NCBI GenBank assembly: GCA_947370975.1
Contig: CANBNG010000019.1
Coordinates: 1 to 64,000 of the forward strand
DNA length: 64,000 nucleotides
Source of the DNA: Beijerinckiaceae bacterium
GTDB lineage: Bacteria > Pseudomonadota > Alphaproteobacteria > Rhizobiales > Beijerinckiaceae
Direction: 5' to 3'
This document shows positions 7,892-15,707 of the stretch, piece after piece. Each line of letters starts with the position of its first letter. Within the stretch, counting starts at the first letter, position 1. Under the pieces are notes generated by a model that was not told where the DNA came from, made no database searches, and saw nothing but the letters and a program-made list of their open reading frames with translations. The position numbers were made by a program, and so were the translations under genes.

Positions 7892-8655
7892 CAAAGGCTC
7901 TTTCCAGATTGTGTGCGCGCGAGACGGCCATCGGCCCCGACATGCAGGCCGCATTCCTTGCTGCTTGTTTCCCACCACCAGCGCCCGGCCCGCTCGTCCT
8001 CGCCGGGCGCGATTGCGCGTGTGCAGGGCGCGCAGCCGATGGACGGGAAACCCTGCGCGTGAAGCGCGTGCACGGGCAAACCGCTTTTGGCTGTGAAATC
8101 GACAAGCTGCTCACGCGACCAATCGGCAATCGGATTGGCTTTCAGAAGGCCGCGTGTCGGATCGAAGGAGACAAAATCGATGTCCGTGCGCGCTTGCGAT
8201 TGGCTCGCACGCAGACCCGTGATCCAGCCGGATGCGCCGGCAAGCGCGCGCGCGAGCGGCTTGACCTTGCGCACCTCGCAGCAGGCATGCCGCTGGGCGA
8301 CGCTTTCGTAAAATCCATCGATGCCCTGACGCCCGACAAGCTCTTCAAGCCCCTCGCGCTCGGGATAGAAGGACTTGATGCGCAGACCGGTAAAGGCCTC
8401 GGTCTCGCGCCAGACCTGATAGGTTTCTGGAAACATCCGCCCCGTATCGAGGGTGACAAGCTCGACCGGCAGGCCCGCCTGCGCAATCAGCGCGGCGAGC
8501 GCCTGATCCTCAAGGCCAAAACTCGTCGTGAAGACGATGCGCGTCCCAGCAAGCGCGTGCACCAGGCCCGCGAGCCGCTCGGGCGCAGAAAGCGCTGCAA
8601 ATGTTTGACTGAGCTCTCCCGCAAGCGAGTCGAGAAAACCTGAAGGCGCGGACAT
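7891..8655 (-). CDS. cysH: Adenylyl-sulfate (APS) reductase, iron-sulfur type
   Basis: The enzyme reduces APS to sulfite in assimilatory sulfate reduction. The 254-residue protein has the PP-loop-like TTSFGLEDQALAALI, the LDTGRMFPETY segment, and the paired cysteines CC (125-126) and CxxC (208, 211) that bind a [4Fe-4S] cluster in APS reductases; PAPS reductases lack them. The reactive cysteine is in KECGLH (C235). This fits a pathway without APS kinase. The ATG at 8655 is preferred because the product then begins MSAPSGFLDSL; the upstream 41 codons do not look like family sequence. It is the first gene of cysHDN and lies 160 bases downstream of cysA, separated by tandem repeats. Confidence 0.96.
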   Translation of the reverse strand: MSAPSGFLDSLAGELSQTFAALSAPERLAGLVHALAGTRIVFTTSFGLEDQALAALIAQAGLPVELVTLDTGRMFPETYQVWRETEAFTGLRIKSFYPEREGLEELVGRQGIDGFYESVAQRHACCEVRKVKPLARALAGASGWITGLRASQSQARTDIDFVSFDPTRGLLKANPIADWSREQLVDFTAKSGLPVHALHAQGFPSIGCAPCTRAIAPGEDERAGRWWWETSSKECGLHVGADGRLARTQSGKSL

Positions 8656-8705
8656 GAATGATCGAAACCCTTGTATCGATTGAGGGCTCAACCATACACA
8701 AGGAC

Positions 8706-8722
8706 GGAAAGATTTATCTTCC
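8706..8722. promoter_or_regulatory. Imperfect palindrome upstream of cysH
   Basis: GGAAAGATTTATCTTCC reads as GGA(A)AGAT-TT-ATCTTCC, two GGAAGAT half-sites in opposite orientation with one extra base. It lies about 50 bases upstream of the cysH start. The same GGAAGAT word recurs in the nearby tandem repeats. A regulator site is possible. Confidence 0.3.
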
Positions 8723-8770
8723 GAAGACGCGCCCGTTTGGAGAAAACCAGCCTCCCAAAGGGGCCTTTGG

Positions 8771-8830
8771 AAGATCAAGCTACGTTCTGAAAGATCAAGC
8801 TACGTTCTGGAAGATCAAGCTACGTTCTGG
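8771..8830. repeat. Three tandem 20-bp direct repeats at the cysA 3' end
   Basis: The unit AAGATCAAGCTACGTTCTGG occurs at 8771-8790 (one mismatch at its end), 8791-8810 and 8811-8830. On the minus strand the last copy encodes the end of CysA (FQNVA and the TGA stop); the other two are extra copies downstream of the stop. The array thus repeats the last codons, stop codon included. It may be a slippage duplication or a set of binding sites before cysH. Confidence 0.9.
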
Positions 8831-9864
8831 AAGACATGGGCGGTCGAAATCTTCAACCGCACAGCCTCGCCGCGCGCAGGCGCAATGCCGGTGCTCACCT
8901 CGACATCGAGAGGAGCCGCGACATTATCGACCACCACTTCCAGCCGCTTGAGCGCACCATGGGCACGCACGCGCGCGACATGGCCGGCAATGCTTAATCC
9001 ACCCTCGTCCACCAGACGCAGATGTTGCGGGCGGACATAGAGCGAGGCCGGGCCGGTCCAATTGCGACCAAGCCCGCCATAAATCGGTCGGTCGCCGAGA
9101 AACGCCTCGCCGCCGGCTACATGAACGGACAGACGGTTCGGCTCGCCCAGGAATTCACAGACGAAGGCCGTCGCCGGCTTGTCATAAACATCCTCTGGCG
9201 TGCCCACCTGCTCGATGCGCCCGTCGCGCAAGATCGCGACACGGTCGGCAAGCTCGAGCGCCTCTTCCTGATCGTGCGTCACAAAGAGCATCGTATGCCC
9301 GGTGCGCTCATGCAGATGGCGCAGCCAGCGGCGCAGATCCTTGCGCACCTTGGCATCCAGCGCGCCGAAAGGTTCATCCAGCAGCAGAATGCGCGGTTCG
9401 ATGGCCAAGGCGCGCGCAAGCGCCACGCGCTGGCGCTGGCCGCCCGACAATTGCGCGGGAAAACGCCGCTCGAGATCGGGCAATTGCATCAGCTCGAGAA
9501 GTTCGCGCACACGCCGCGCAATCTCGCTCTCGCGCGGGCGCTGGCCACGCGGCCGAACGCGCAAGCCATAAGCGATATTCTCAAAGACATTCATGTGCTG
9601 GAACAGCGCATATTGCTGGAAGACAAAACCGATGCGCCGTTCGGCCAAAGTCAGGCTTCGCGTATCGACATGATCGAAATAGACAGCGCCTCTGTCACTC
9701 TCTTCAAGCCCTGCAATCAAGCGCAGAAGCGTCGTTTTGCCAGACCCCGAGGGACCAAGCAGAGCCACCAGCTCGCCGGGCTCGACATCGAGCGAAACAC
9801 CGCGAAGTGCGGGATAAAGACCGAAGCGTTTCTCGACCTTTTCAATGCCAAGCGCGACTGACAT
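8815..9864 (-). CDS. cysA: Sulfate/thiosulfate ABC transporter ATP-binding protein
   Basis: The ATPase of the sulfate importer, acting on the inner face of the membrane with CysT and CysW. The 349-residue protein has Walker A GPSGSGKTT, Q-loop FVFQQYALF, signature LSGGQRQRVALARAL, Walker B ILLLDEPFGALD and the switch histidine in FVTHDQEEA, plus the C-terminal regulatory (TOBE-like) domain of CysA. The ATG at 9864 follows GAGGA by 8 bases and begins 11 bases after cysW; a TTG five codons upstream is less likely. Its 3' end forms one copy of a tandem repeat. Confidence 0.96.
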   Translation of the reverse strand: MSVALGIEKVEKRFGLYPALRGVSLDVEPGELVALLGPSGSGKTTLLRLIAGLEESDRGAVYFDHVDTRSLTLAERRIGFVFQQYALFQHMNVFENIAYGLRVRPRGQRPRESEIARRVRELLELMQLPDLERRFPAQLSGGQRQRVALARALAIEPRILLLDEPFGALDAKVRKDLRRWLRHLHERTGHTMLFVTHDQEEALELADRVAILRDGRIEQVGTPEDVYDKPATAFVCEFLGEPNRLSVHVAGGEAFLGDRPIYGGLGRNWTGPASLYVRPQHLRLVDEGGLSIAGHVARVRAHGALKRLEVVVDNVAAPLDVEVSTGIAPARGEAVRLKISTAHVFQNVA

Positions 9865-9875
9865 GACTGCATTCC

Positions 9876-10751
9876 TCAATGTTTACGCCGGGCCGCAAGG
9901 GAATCGGCGTAGCGCCATTCCAGCAGCGTCTTCAATCCGAGTGTGACAAGCGACAGGGCTGCTAGCAGCGAGGCTACGGCAAAGGCCGCGGGCCCGTTAT
10001 ATTCATTGTAGAGAATCTCGACATGGAGAGGCATGGTCGTCGTCATGCCGCGGATCTTTCCAGACACAACAGCCACGGCGCCGAACTCTCCCATGGCGCG
10101 CGCATTGCACAGCAGGACGCCATAAAGCAGGCTCCATTTCACGTTCGGCACGCTCACCGTCCAGAACATTTTCCAGGGCGATGCGCCAAGCGTCAGCGCA
10201 GCCTCTTCTTCCGCCGATCCAAGCGATTCCATATGCGGAATGAGCTCGCGCGCAACAAAAGGAAACGTGACGAAAATGGTCGCCAGAACGATGCCTGGCA
10301 CAGCAAAGATGATCTGGATTCCATGGGATCTGAGGTAAGGCCCAAAATATCCCTGCGCGCCAAACAGAAGCACATAGATCAGGCCTGCAATCACAGGGGA
10401 CACGGAGAATGGCAGATCGATGAGACTGACGAGGAGATTGCGCCCGAAAAAGCGGAACCGCGCCACGGCCCAAGCGGCGGCTACGCCCGTGACGATGTTG
10501 ATCGGAACGGCAATGGCCGCGACGAACAGCGTCAGTTTGATCGCCGATGTTGCGTCTGGCTCGGAGAGCGCGGCGAGATAGGCCGGAAAGCCACGGCGGG
10601 CCGCCTCCGCAAAAACCGCGGCGAGCGGCAGGAAAAGGAAAAACGACAGGAAGGCGAGGCCGAGCGCTATCAAGGCAAAGCGCGTCAGATGGGCTGGACG
10701 CAGCCAGGCTTTTTGTCTCCCAATAAACTCGGTGCTGAGCGCATCAGACAT
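9876..10751 (-). CDS. cysW: Sulfate ABC transporter permease CysW
   Basis: One of two inner-membrane channel subunits for sulfate/thiosulfate uptake. The 291-residue protein has six or so hydrophobic helices and the coupling-helix motif of binding-protein-dependent permeases (EEEAALTLGASPWKMFW). The sequence ARAMGEFGAVAVVSG is typical of CysW. The ATG at 10751 overlaps the end of cysT by 8 bases, so the two are probably coupled. An upstream in-frame start would extend it by 16 residues. Confidence 0.95.
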   Translation of the reverse strand: MSDALSTEFIGRQKAWLRPAHLTRFALIALGLAFLSFFLFLPLAAVFAEAARRGFPAYLAALSEPDATSAIKLTLFVAAIAVPINIVTGVAAAWAVARFRFFGRNLLVSLIDLPFSVSPVIAGLIYVLLFGAQGYFGPYLRSHGIQIIFAVPGIVLATIFVTFPFVARELIPHMESLGSAEEEAALTLGASPWKMFWTVSVPNVKWSLLYGVLLCNARAMGEFGAVAVVSGKIRGMTTTMPLHVEILYNEYNGPAAFAVASLLAALSLVTLGLKTLLEWRYADSLAARRKH

Positions 10752-11592
10752 TGCCAAGCCTCCTGCGCGTCCAGGCCTGAAGTCCATTGATGATGACAAG
10801 CAGACCGAAGGAGGCCAGCAGCATCAACATGCCCACGACCGCAGCCCCGGCATAGTCAAACTGCTCAAGCTTGATAACGATCAAAAGCGGCGCGATTTCC
10901 GACACCATCGGCACATTGCCCGCGATGAAAATCACCGATCCATATTCGCCAATGGCGCGCGCAAAGGCGAGCGTCGCGCCCGTGACAAGCGCCGGCAGGA
11001 CACCGGGCAGGATCACGCTTAAGGTCGTGCGAAAGTGGCTCGCGCCCAGCAGGAGCGAGGCTTCCTCAACCTCGCGCGAGGCCTCTTCCAGCACCGGCTG
11101 CACGGAGCGCACGACAAAGGGCAAGCCGACGAAGACGAGCGCTATAGCAATGCCCAGCGGCGTATAGGCCACTTTGACACCATATTGCGCGGCAATGGCC
11201 CCAAGCCAGCCGTTGGGCGCCCAGATCGCGGTGAGCGCAATGCCAGCCACGGCTGTGGGCAACGCAAAGGGCAGATCGATGGCGGCATCGAGCAGGCGAC
11301 GCCCGGGAAAGTCGTAACGCACGAGAACCCATGCGAGCAGCAGGCCAAACACCCCATTGACGAGGCCGGCAACGAAAGCCGCGCCAAACGAGAGCCGCAA
11401 GGCAGCCAAGGTCCGGGCGGATGTCGCAATGGCGATGATATCAGCCCAGCCAGCACTCGCAGCCTTGATCGCCAGGGCCGCAAGCGGAATGAGGACGATG
11501 ATGGAGAGCGACACAAGGGTGAGCCCGAGCGCCAGACCAAAGCCCGGAAGAACGCTCGGCACTTTCCATGGGCGCGTTGCGCTCGCACTCAT
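10744..11592 (-). CDS. cysT: Sulfate ABC transporter permease CysT (CysU)
   Basis: The partner permease of CysW in the inner membrane. The 282-residue protein has about six TM helices, the motif EVEEASLLLGASHFRTTL for contact with CysA, and ARAIGEYGSVIFIAGN, characteristic of CysT. Its ATG overlaps the stop of the binding-protein gene in an ATGA arrangement, and its own end overlaps cysW. The transporter genes are thus tightly coupled in the order binding protein, T, W, A. Confidence 0.95.
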   Translation of the reverse strand: MSASATRPWKVPSVLPGFGLALGLTLVSLSIIVLIPLAALAIKAASAGWADIIAIATSARTLAALRLSFGAAFVAGLVNGVFGLLLAWVLVRYDFPGRRLLDAAIDLPFALPTAVAGIALTAIWAPNGWLGAIAAQYGVKVAYTPLGIAIALVFVGLPFVVRSVQPVLEEASREVEEASLLLGASHFRTTLSVILPGVLPALVTGATLAFARAIGEYGSVIFIAGNVPMVSEIAPLLIVIKLEQFDYAGAAVVGMLMLLASFGLLVIINGLQAWTRRRLGNV

Positions 11593-12629
11593 CGGGAGGG
11601 CTTGTAGAGCTGATCGAAGCTGCCGCCGTCAGCAAAATGGTCCTTGTGCGCCTTGGTCCAGCCGCCGAAATCACGATCCACGGTCACAAACGACAGCTTG
11701 GGGAGGATGGCGATATCTGCCGGATTGGCATGTTCGGGATAGCGCGGGCGATAATGGTTCTTGGCGATGATCGCCTGCGCCTTGGGGGTGTAGAGGAATT
11801 CAAGATAGGCCTGGGCTGCTGCGCGCGTGCCCTTGCGGTCGACATTGCCATCCAGCAGCGCCACCGACGGCTCGGCCAGAATGGACAGGCTCGGCGCGAC
11901 AATCTCAAAATTGTCCTTGCCGAATTCATCGAAGACGAGGAAGGCCTCGTTTTCCCACGAGATCAGCACGTCGCCGAGGCCCCGCTGCGCAAAAGTGGTT
12001 GTCGAGCCCCGCGCACCCGTATCGAGCACCGGCACATTGCCGAGCAGCGCGGCGATGAACGCACGCACCTGCTTGTCGTCCTTGTAGGCATTTTGCGCCC
12101 AGGCCCAGGCCGCCAGATAATTCCAGCGCGCGCCCCCGGACGTTTTCGGGTTCGGCGTGATCACGGAGACGCCGGGACGGGCGAGATCGCCCCAATCCTT
12201 GATGCCCTTGGGGTTGCCCTTGCGCACCAGAAACACGATCGTCGAGGTATAGGGCGCGGAATTTTCCGGCAGTCGCGTCTTCCAGGTCTTGGGCAGCAGC
12301 GTCGTGCGCTCGGCAATGGCGTCGATATCGCCAGCCAGCGCCAGCGTGGCCACATCCGCGTCGATCCCGTCAATGATAGCGCGCGCCTGAGCGCCCGAGC
12401 CGCCGTGCGACTGCTTGATGGTGAGCGCCTGCCCGGTTTTCTGCGTCCATTGGGCGGTGAAGGCGGTGTTGATTTCGCGGTAGAGCTCGCGCGTCGGGTC
12501 GTAGGACACGTTCAGCAGGCTCTGCGCCAAGGAGATCTGCGAGCCAGCAAGGATGCTGACTGCGCTCAGCCCGATGAGCCAGCGGGTCGCAAACTTCCGT
12601 CCAAACAGGGCACCAAGGGGTGACGACAT
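11589..12629 (-). CDS. sbp: Sulfate-binding periplasmic protein
   Basis: Captures sulfate or thiosulfate in the periplasm for CysTWA. The 346-residue protein has a signal peptide (basic start FGRKFATRWL, hydrophobic core, cleavage near SLAQ), then the family signature NVSYDPTRELYREINTAF, and later LEFLYTPKAQAIIAKNHYRPR. The ATG at 12629 follows a strong GAGGAGG site; a TTG just upstream is ignored. It could equally be named cysP, since the sequence alone does not separate sulfate from thiosulfate preference. It is the first gene of the sulfate operon and diverges from an Rrf2 regulator. Confidence 0.94.
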   Translation of the reverse strand: MSSPLGALFGRKFATRWLIGLSAVSILAGSQISLAQSLLNVSYDPTRELYREINTAFTAQWTQKTGQALTIKQSHGGSGAQARAIIDGIDADVATLALAGDIDAIAERTTLLPKTWKTRLPENSAPYTSTIVFLVRKGNPKGIKDWGDLARPGVSVITPNPKTSGGARWNYLAAWAWAQNAYKDDKQVRAFIAALLGNVPVLDTGARGSTTTFAQRGLGDVLISWENEAFLVFDEFGKDNFEIVAPSLSILAEPSVALLDGNVDRKGTRAAAQAYLEFLYTPKAQAIIAKNHYRPRYPEHANPADIAILPKLSFVTVDRDFGGWTKAHKDHFADGGSFDQLYKPSR

Positions 12630-12644
12630 CAAAGCCTCCTCATA

Positions 12645-12673
12645 ATTCTATAAAAACACTATTTTAATAGAAT
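12645..12673. promoter_or_regulatory. Palindromic operator candidate between sbp and the Rrf2 regulator
   Basis: ATTCTATAAAA (12645-12655) is mirrored by TTTTAATAGAAT (12662-12673) with one inserted base, giving a 29-bp AT-rich near-palindrome. It sits 16 bases upstream of the sbp start and about 80 bases from the regulator start, in the only divergent gap of the sulfur cluster. Rrf2 proteins such as CymR and IscR bind AT-rich palindromes of this size. Binding by the adjacent regulator is inferred. Confidence 0.55.
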
Positions 12674-12750
12674 GAGGCCCGCAATTACGTCTTGGCGAAG
12701 ATTTTCCTGTAATCTATATGTTTTGTAGAGTTTTCTTCCTGGGGCCGGCC

Positions 12751-13197
12751 GTGCTGACAAACAAAGGCAAATACGGGCTCAAGGCGATGGTCCATCTTGC
12801 CGGAACCGACCGGGCCAAACCCGAGCTCGTGGCCGACATTGCCCGGCTCAACAACATCCCGAAGAAATTCCTGGATGCCATTATGGGCGCATTGCGTAAC
12901 GCAGGTCTCGTCCAGTCCAAAAAAGGCAAGGGGGGCGGCTTTGTCCTGTCGCGCTCCCCCGCCGACATCATGGTCGGCCAGATCATCCGCGCGCTTGACG
13001 GACCGCTCGCGCCGATCCGCTGCGCCAGTCAAATCTATTACCAGCCCTGCCCGGATTGCAACGAGCGTGAATGCGAAGTGCGTTCAATGATGTGCGAAGT
13101 GCGCGATGCCATCGCGCGCGTTCTCGACAATCGCACGCTCGCTGAATTGCGCGCCATGCGCTCGGCCGGTCAGGACGCCTTCATCTATCACATCTGA
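12751..13197 (+). CDS. Rrf2 family transcription regulator with five clustered cysteines, probable sulfur regulator
   Basis: A winged-helix DNA-binding protein of the IscR/NsrR/CymR family. From the GTG at 12751 the product starts (V/M)LTNKGKYGLKAM, as family members usually do; the ATG at 12718 would add 11 unusual residues. Residues 25-65 hold the helix-turn-helix (VADIARLNNIPKKFLDAIM) and the wing (KKGKGGGFVLSR). The C-terminal part has C91, C100, C103, C108 and C115, in a region where IscR and NsrR bind an iron-sulfur cluster, but with a different spacing. It is divergent from the sulfate transport genes, which suggests it controls sulfate assimilation in response to cysteine, sulfide or cluster status. 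This role is inferred from position. Confidence 0.88.
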   Translation: MLTNKGKYGLKAMVHLAGTDRAKPELVADIARLNNIPKKFLDAIMGALRNAGLVQSKKGKGGGFVLSRSPADIMVGQIIRALDGPLAPIRCASQIYYQPCPDCNERECEVRSMMCEVRDAIARVLDNRTLAELRAMRSAGQDAFIYHI

Positions 13198-13276
13198 GCG
13201 CGCCGCATATCGGTGCAAGCAGCGGGGCATCCCGCGCAAATGCGCGAAGCGACCGGCTTGATATCAGGGGGTTAGA

Positions 13277-13351
13277 TGGTGGGAGATACAGGTTTCGAAC
13301 CTGTGACCTCACCCGTGTGAAGGGCGCGCTCTACCGCTGAGCTAATCTCCC
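13277..13351 (-). tRNA. tRNA-Val (CAC)
   Basis: Read on the minus strand, GGGAGAT pairs with ATCTCCC as the acceptor stem, followed by A and an encoded CCA (13277-13279). The D arm is GCTC-AGCGGTA-GAGC, the anticodon arm CGCCC-TTCACAC-GGGTG gives anticodon CAC, and the T arm is ACAGG-TTCGAAA-CCTGT. All stems are intact. Confidence 0.96.
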
Positions 13352-13608
13352 GCCGGTCGGACTTAACGCCCGGCAGGACGCCGGTGTACGGAGGGGGCCC
13401 GGCCAAGTCAAGCACAGAAGAGTGACAACACCGCTGCGCTGGTGAAAACCTCAGGCACGCCCGAGGGCTGGCGCTTGCCGCAAAGCCGTATCGTTAAGCT
13501 TTTCTATAATCATAGCCGTTAGGTTGGAACCGTTGCATTACAACTGCACTTTACGAGAAATGCGGCATGCCTGCGGCAATGGCCGCGCTCCAAATTCGGA
13601 ACCGATCG

Positions 13609-14196
13609 ATGACGAACCAGATGAAGGCCGCCCTGGCCGCGGCGACATGCGTTCTCCTTGCAATCGCAGCTCCGGCCCAAGCCCAGGAAATCGGCGGCAG
13701 CTATGTCGAGCTGCTCAACCTTAACCTGAAATTTGATGGCCGGCCCCAAGCAAGCGCCATTCCGCGCGAGATCGTGTCATTCGACCAGAAATATGGCGCG
13801 GGCACGATCATCATCGCCTCCAAGGAGCGCCGCCTCTATTTCGTGCTGCCCGAGGGCAAGGCCATTCGTTATGGCGTTGGCGTCGGCCGCCCGGGGTTCG
13901 AATGGGCCGGCATGCATGCCATTTCCAACAAGCGCGAATGGCCCGATTGGACGCCCCCCTCGCAGATGCTCAAGCGCCGCCCCGATCTGCCGCGCCATAT
14001 GGCTGGTGGCCCCGAGAATCCACTGGGCGCGCGCGCCATGTATCTGGGCTCCTCGCTCTACCGCATCCACGGTTCGAACGAGCCCGACACCATCGGTCAG
14101 GCCGTCTCCTCGGGCTGCATCCGCATGACGAACGACGATGTGGTCGATCTCTACGAACGCGCCAAGGTCGGTACCAAAGTCATGGTCATGCGCTAA
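13609..14196 (+). CDS. L,D-transpeptidase (YkuD domain)
   Basis: A periplasmic enzyme that makes 3-3 cross-links in peptidoglycan or attaches proteins to it. The 195-residue product has a signal peptide (MTNQMKAAL, core, cleavage near AQA-QE) and a YkuD domain with the catalytic motif HGSNEPDTIG then SSGCIRM (H154, C170). The ATG at 13609 is chosen because it places the signal peptide at the N terminus; the ATG at 13567 adds 14 residues. The ribosome site is weak. It is a single gene with a good terminator. The preceding 256-base gap to the tRNA holds only possible promoter sequence. Confidence 0.9.
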   Translation: MTNQMKAALAAATCVLLAIAAPAQAQEIGGSYVELLNLNLKFDGRPQASAIPREIVSFDQKYGAGTIIIASKERRLYFVLPEGKAIRYGVGVGRPGFEWAGMHAISNKREWPDWTPPSQMLKRRPDLPRHMAGGPENPLGARAMYLGSSLYRIHGSNEPDTIGQAVSSGCIRMTNDDVVDLYERAKVGTKVMVMR

Positions 14197-14217
14197 GGCG
14201 CAGTTCCATTCTTCTGC

Positions 14218-14248
14218 AAAGGGCCGGGACTTTCCCGGCCCTTTTTTT
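14218..14248 (+). terminator. Rho-independent terminator
   Basis: GGGCCGGGA (14221-14229) pairs with TCCCGGCCC (14233-14241) over a short loop and is followed by seven T. It ends the L,D-transpeptidase gene. Confidence 0.92.
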
Positions 14249-14255
14249 GGCCTTG

Positions 14256-14543
14256 TCATCGGCTCTTTCGGGGCTGCACGTCCTGCCCCGCCATGGCGGT
14301 TGCTGACTGGAACACCAGCATGTCGCCCGCCAGATAGCGGTTGGGTGCGGCGCAGACCGGGCAGTCGACATCGAAAATGCCGGTCCCTACCGGCTCGACC
14401 TCGCCACCGCCGGCCGGATCGTCGAGGACGGCAAAGGTTTCATGGCAGGCCAGACAGCGAAAGCCGAGATACCAGCTGCCCGGCACCAGGCTTGCCAGCG
14501 CGCGAGGCCGAAAAAGGCCCCTGAATTCCAGTTCCGCACTCAT
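14256..14543 (-). CDS. Conserved hypothetical zinc-ribbon protein, 95 aa
   Basis: A small cytosolic protein with two CxxC pairs (CLAC about residue 30 and CPVC about residue 62), spaced as in a zinc ribbon. The N-terminal part is LEFRGLFRPRALASLVPGSWY and the C terminus is basic. No enzymatic motif is seen, and the function is unknown. The ATG at 14543 is used. It lies between the transpeptidase terminator and moaA, and diverges from moaA, so the 116-base gap between them may hold both promoters. Confidence 0.65.
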   Translation of the reverse strand: MSAELEFRGLFRPRALASLVPGSWYLGFRCLACHETFAVLDDPAGGGEVEPVGTGIFDVDCPVCAAPNRYLAGDMLVFQSATAMAGQDVQPRKSR

Positions 14544-14659
14544 TTTCGTCTCCGCCCCGTCGCCGACCGGGGCCCGGGCTCAGTCAACTTGGGCAAAGGC
14601 TTGTCGTTCCCCTGCGACACCCATTGAAACCCGGGGGCGGGAGGAGCAATATATACGGC

Positions 14660-15697
14660 ATGATATTACGCCCCGAGATCGGAACGCCCCTCGCCGCCCC
14701 TGCCCCGCTGGTTGACCCCTTCGGGCGGGCGATCAGCTATATCCGGGTGTCGGTGACAGACCGCTGCGATTTCCGCTGTGTCTATTGCATGTCCGAGGAC
14801 ATGCACTTCCTGCCCAAGCGCGACCTGCTGACGCTGGAAGAGCTCGACCGGCTCTGCTCCGCCTTTGTCGCGCGCGGCACGCGCAAGATCCGCATCACCG
14901 GCGGCGAGCCGCTGGTGCGGCGCGATATCATGACGCTGTTTGCCTCGCTCGGACGCCATCTCGACAGCGGCGCGCTGGAGGAAGTCACAGTCACGACCAA
15001 TGGCTCGCAGCTGGCGCGCTATGCCAAGGAGCTAGCGGCCTGCGGGGTGAAGCGCATCAATGTCTCGATCGACACGCTGGATGCGGACAAATTCCACGCC
15101 ATCACCCGCTGGGGCGATCTTGGCCGCGTGATCGAGGGGCTCGATGCCGCGCAGGCGGCAGGCCTTTCCATCAAGATCAATGCCGTCGCCCTGAAGGGCT
15201 TCAACGACGTCGAGGCCCCGGACATGATCCGCTGGGCGCACGGACGGGGCATGGACATCACCTTCATCGAAGTCATGCCACTGGGCGAGATCGAGGATGC
15301 GCGCGTCGACCAATATCTGCCGCTGACGCAATTGCGCGCGCAATTGCTCGATCACTTCACGCTGGAAGACAGCGATTACCAGACCGGCGGCCCGGCGCGT
15401 TATGTGCGCGTGAAGGAAACCGGCGGACGGCTCGGCTTCATCACGCCGCTGACGCATAATTTCTGCGAGGGCTGCAACCGCGTGCGCGTCACCTGCACCG
15501 GCACCCTCTACATGTGCCTCGGCCAGGAAGATGCCGCCGATCTGCGCGCGCCGCTGCGCGCCTCGGAATCGAACGAACCCCTGTTCGCCGCGATGGAAGA
15601 GGCGATTGCCCGCAAGCCCAAGGGACATGATTTCGTGATCGACCGCACCACGCGCGGGCCCGCTGTCGGGCGGCACATGAGCGTCACGGGCGGCTGA
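14660..15697 (+). CDS. moaA: GTP 3',8-cyclase, molybdenum cofactor biosynthesis
   Basis: A radical SAM enzyme that, with MoaC, turns GTP into cyclic pyranopterin monophosphate, the first step to molybdopterin. The 345-residue protein has the SAM-cluster motif CDFRCVYC (C36, C40, C43), GGEPLVRRD, the C-terminal cluster in NFCEGCNRVRVTC and a later Cys, and ends in the conserved GG that helps catalysis. The ATG at 14660 is chosen; GGAGGAG lies 13 bases upstream, a little far. The molybdenum-dependent xanthine dehydrogenase at 54-59 kb would need this cofactor. Confidence 0.97.
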   Translation: MILRPEIGTPLAAPAPLVDPFGRAISYIRVSVTDRCDFRCVYCMSEDMHFLPKRDLLTLEELDRLCSAFVARGTRKIRITGGEPLVRRDIMTLFASLGRHLDSGALEEVTVTTNGSQLARYAKELAACGVKRINVSIDTLDADKFHAITRWGDLGRVIEGLDAAQAAGLSIKINAVALKGFNDVEAPDMIRWAHGRGMDITFIEVMPLGEIEDARVDQYLPLTQLRAQLLDHFTLEDSDYQTGGPARYVRVKETGGRLGFITPLTHNFCEGCNRVRVTCTGTLYMCLGQEDAADLRAPLRASESNEPLFAAMEEAIARKPKGHDFVIDRTTRGPAVGRHMSVTGG

Positions 15698-15707
15698 GCC
15701 CGCCGGC

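Noticed and set aside
8771..8830. Tandem repeats considered as a CRISPR array
   Set aside because: The units abut with no unique spacers and one copy is coding, so it is not CRISPR. The same holds for 21583-21726.
13505..13510. TATAAT considered as the L,D-transpeptidase promoter
   Set aside because: No -35 element at the proper spacing; the nearest TTGCCG is 24 bases away.
14544..14659. Molybdenum cofactor riboswitch before moaA
   Set aside because: The gap is too short for the known Moco motif, and no characteristic stem set was seen.
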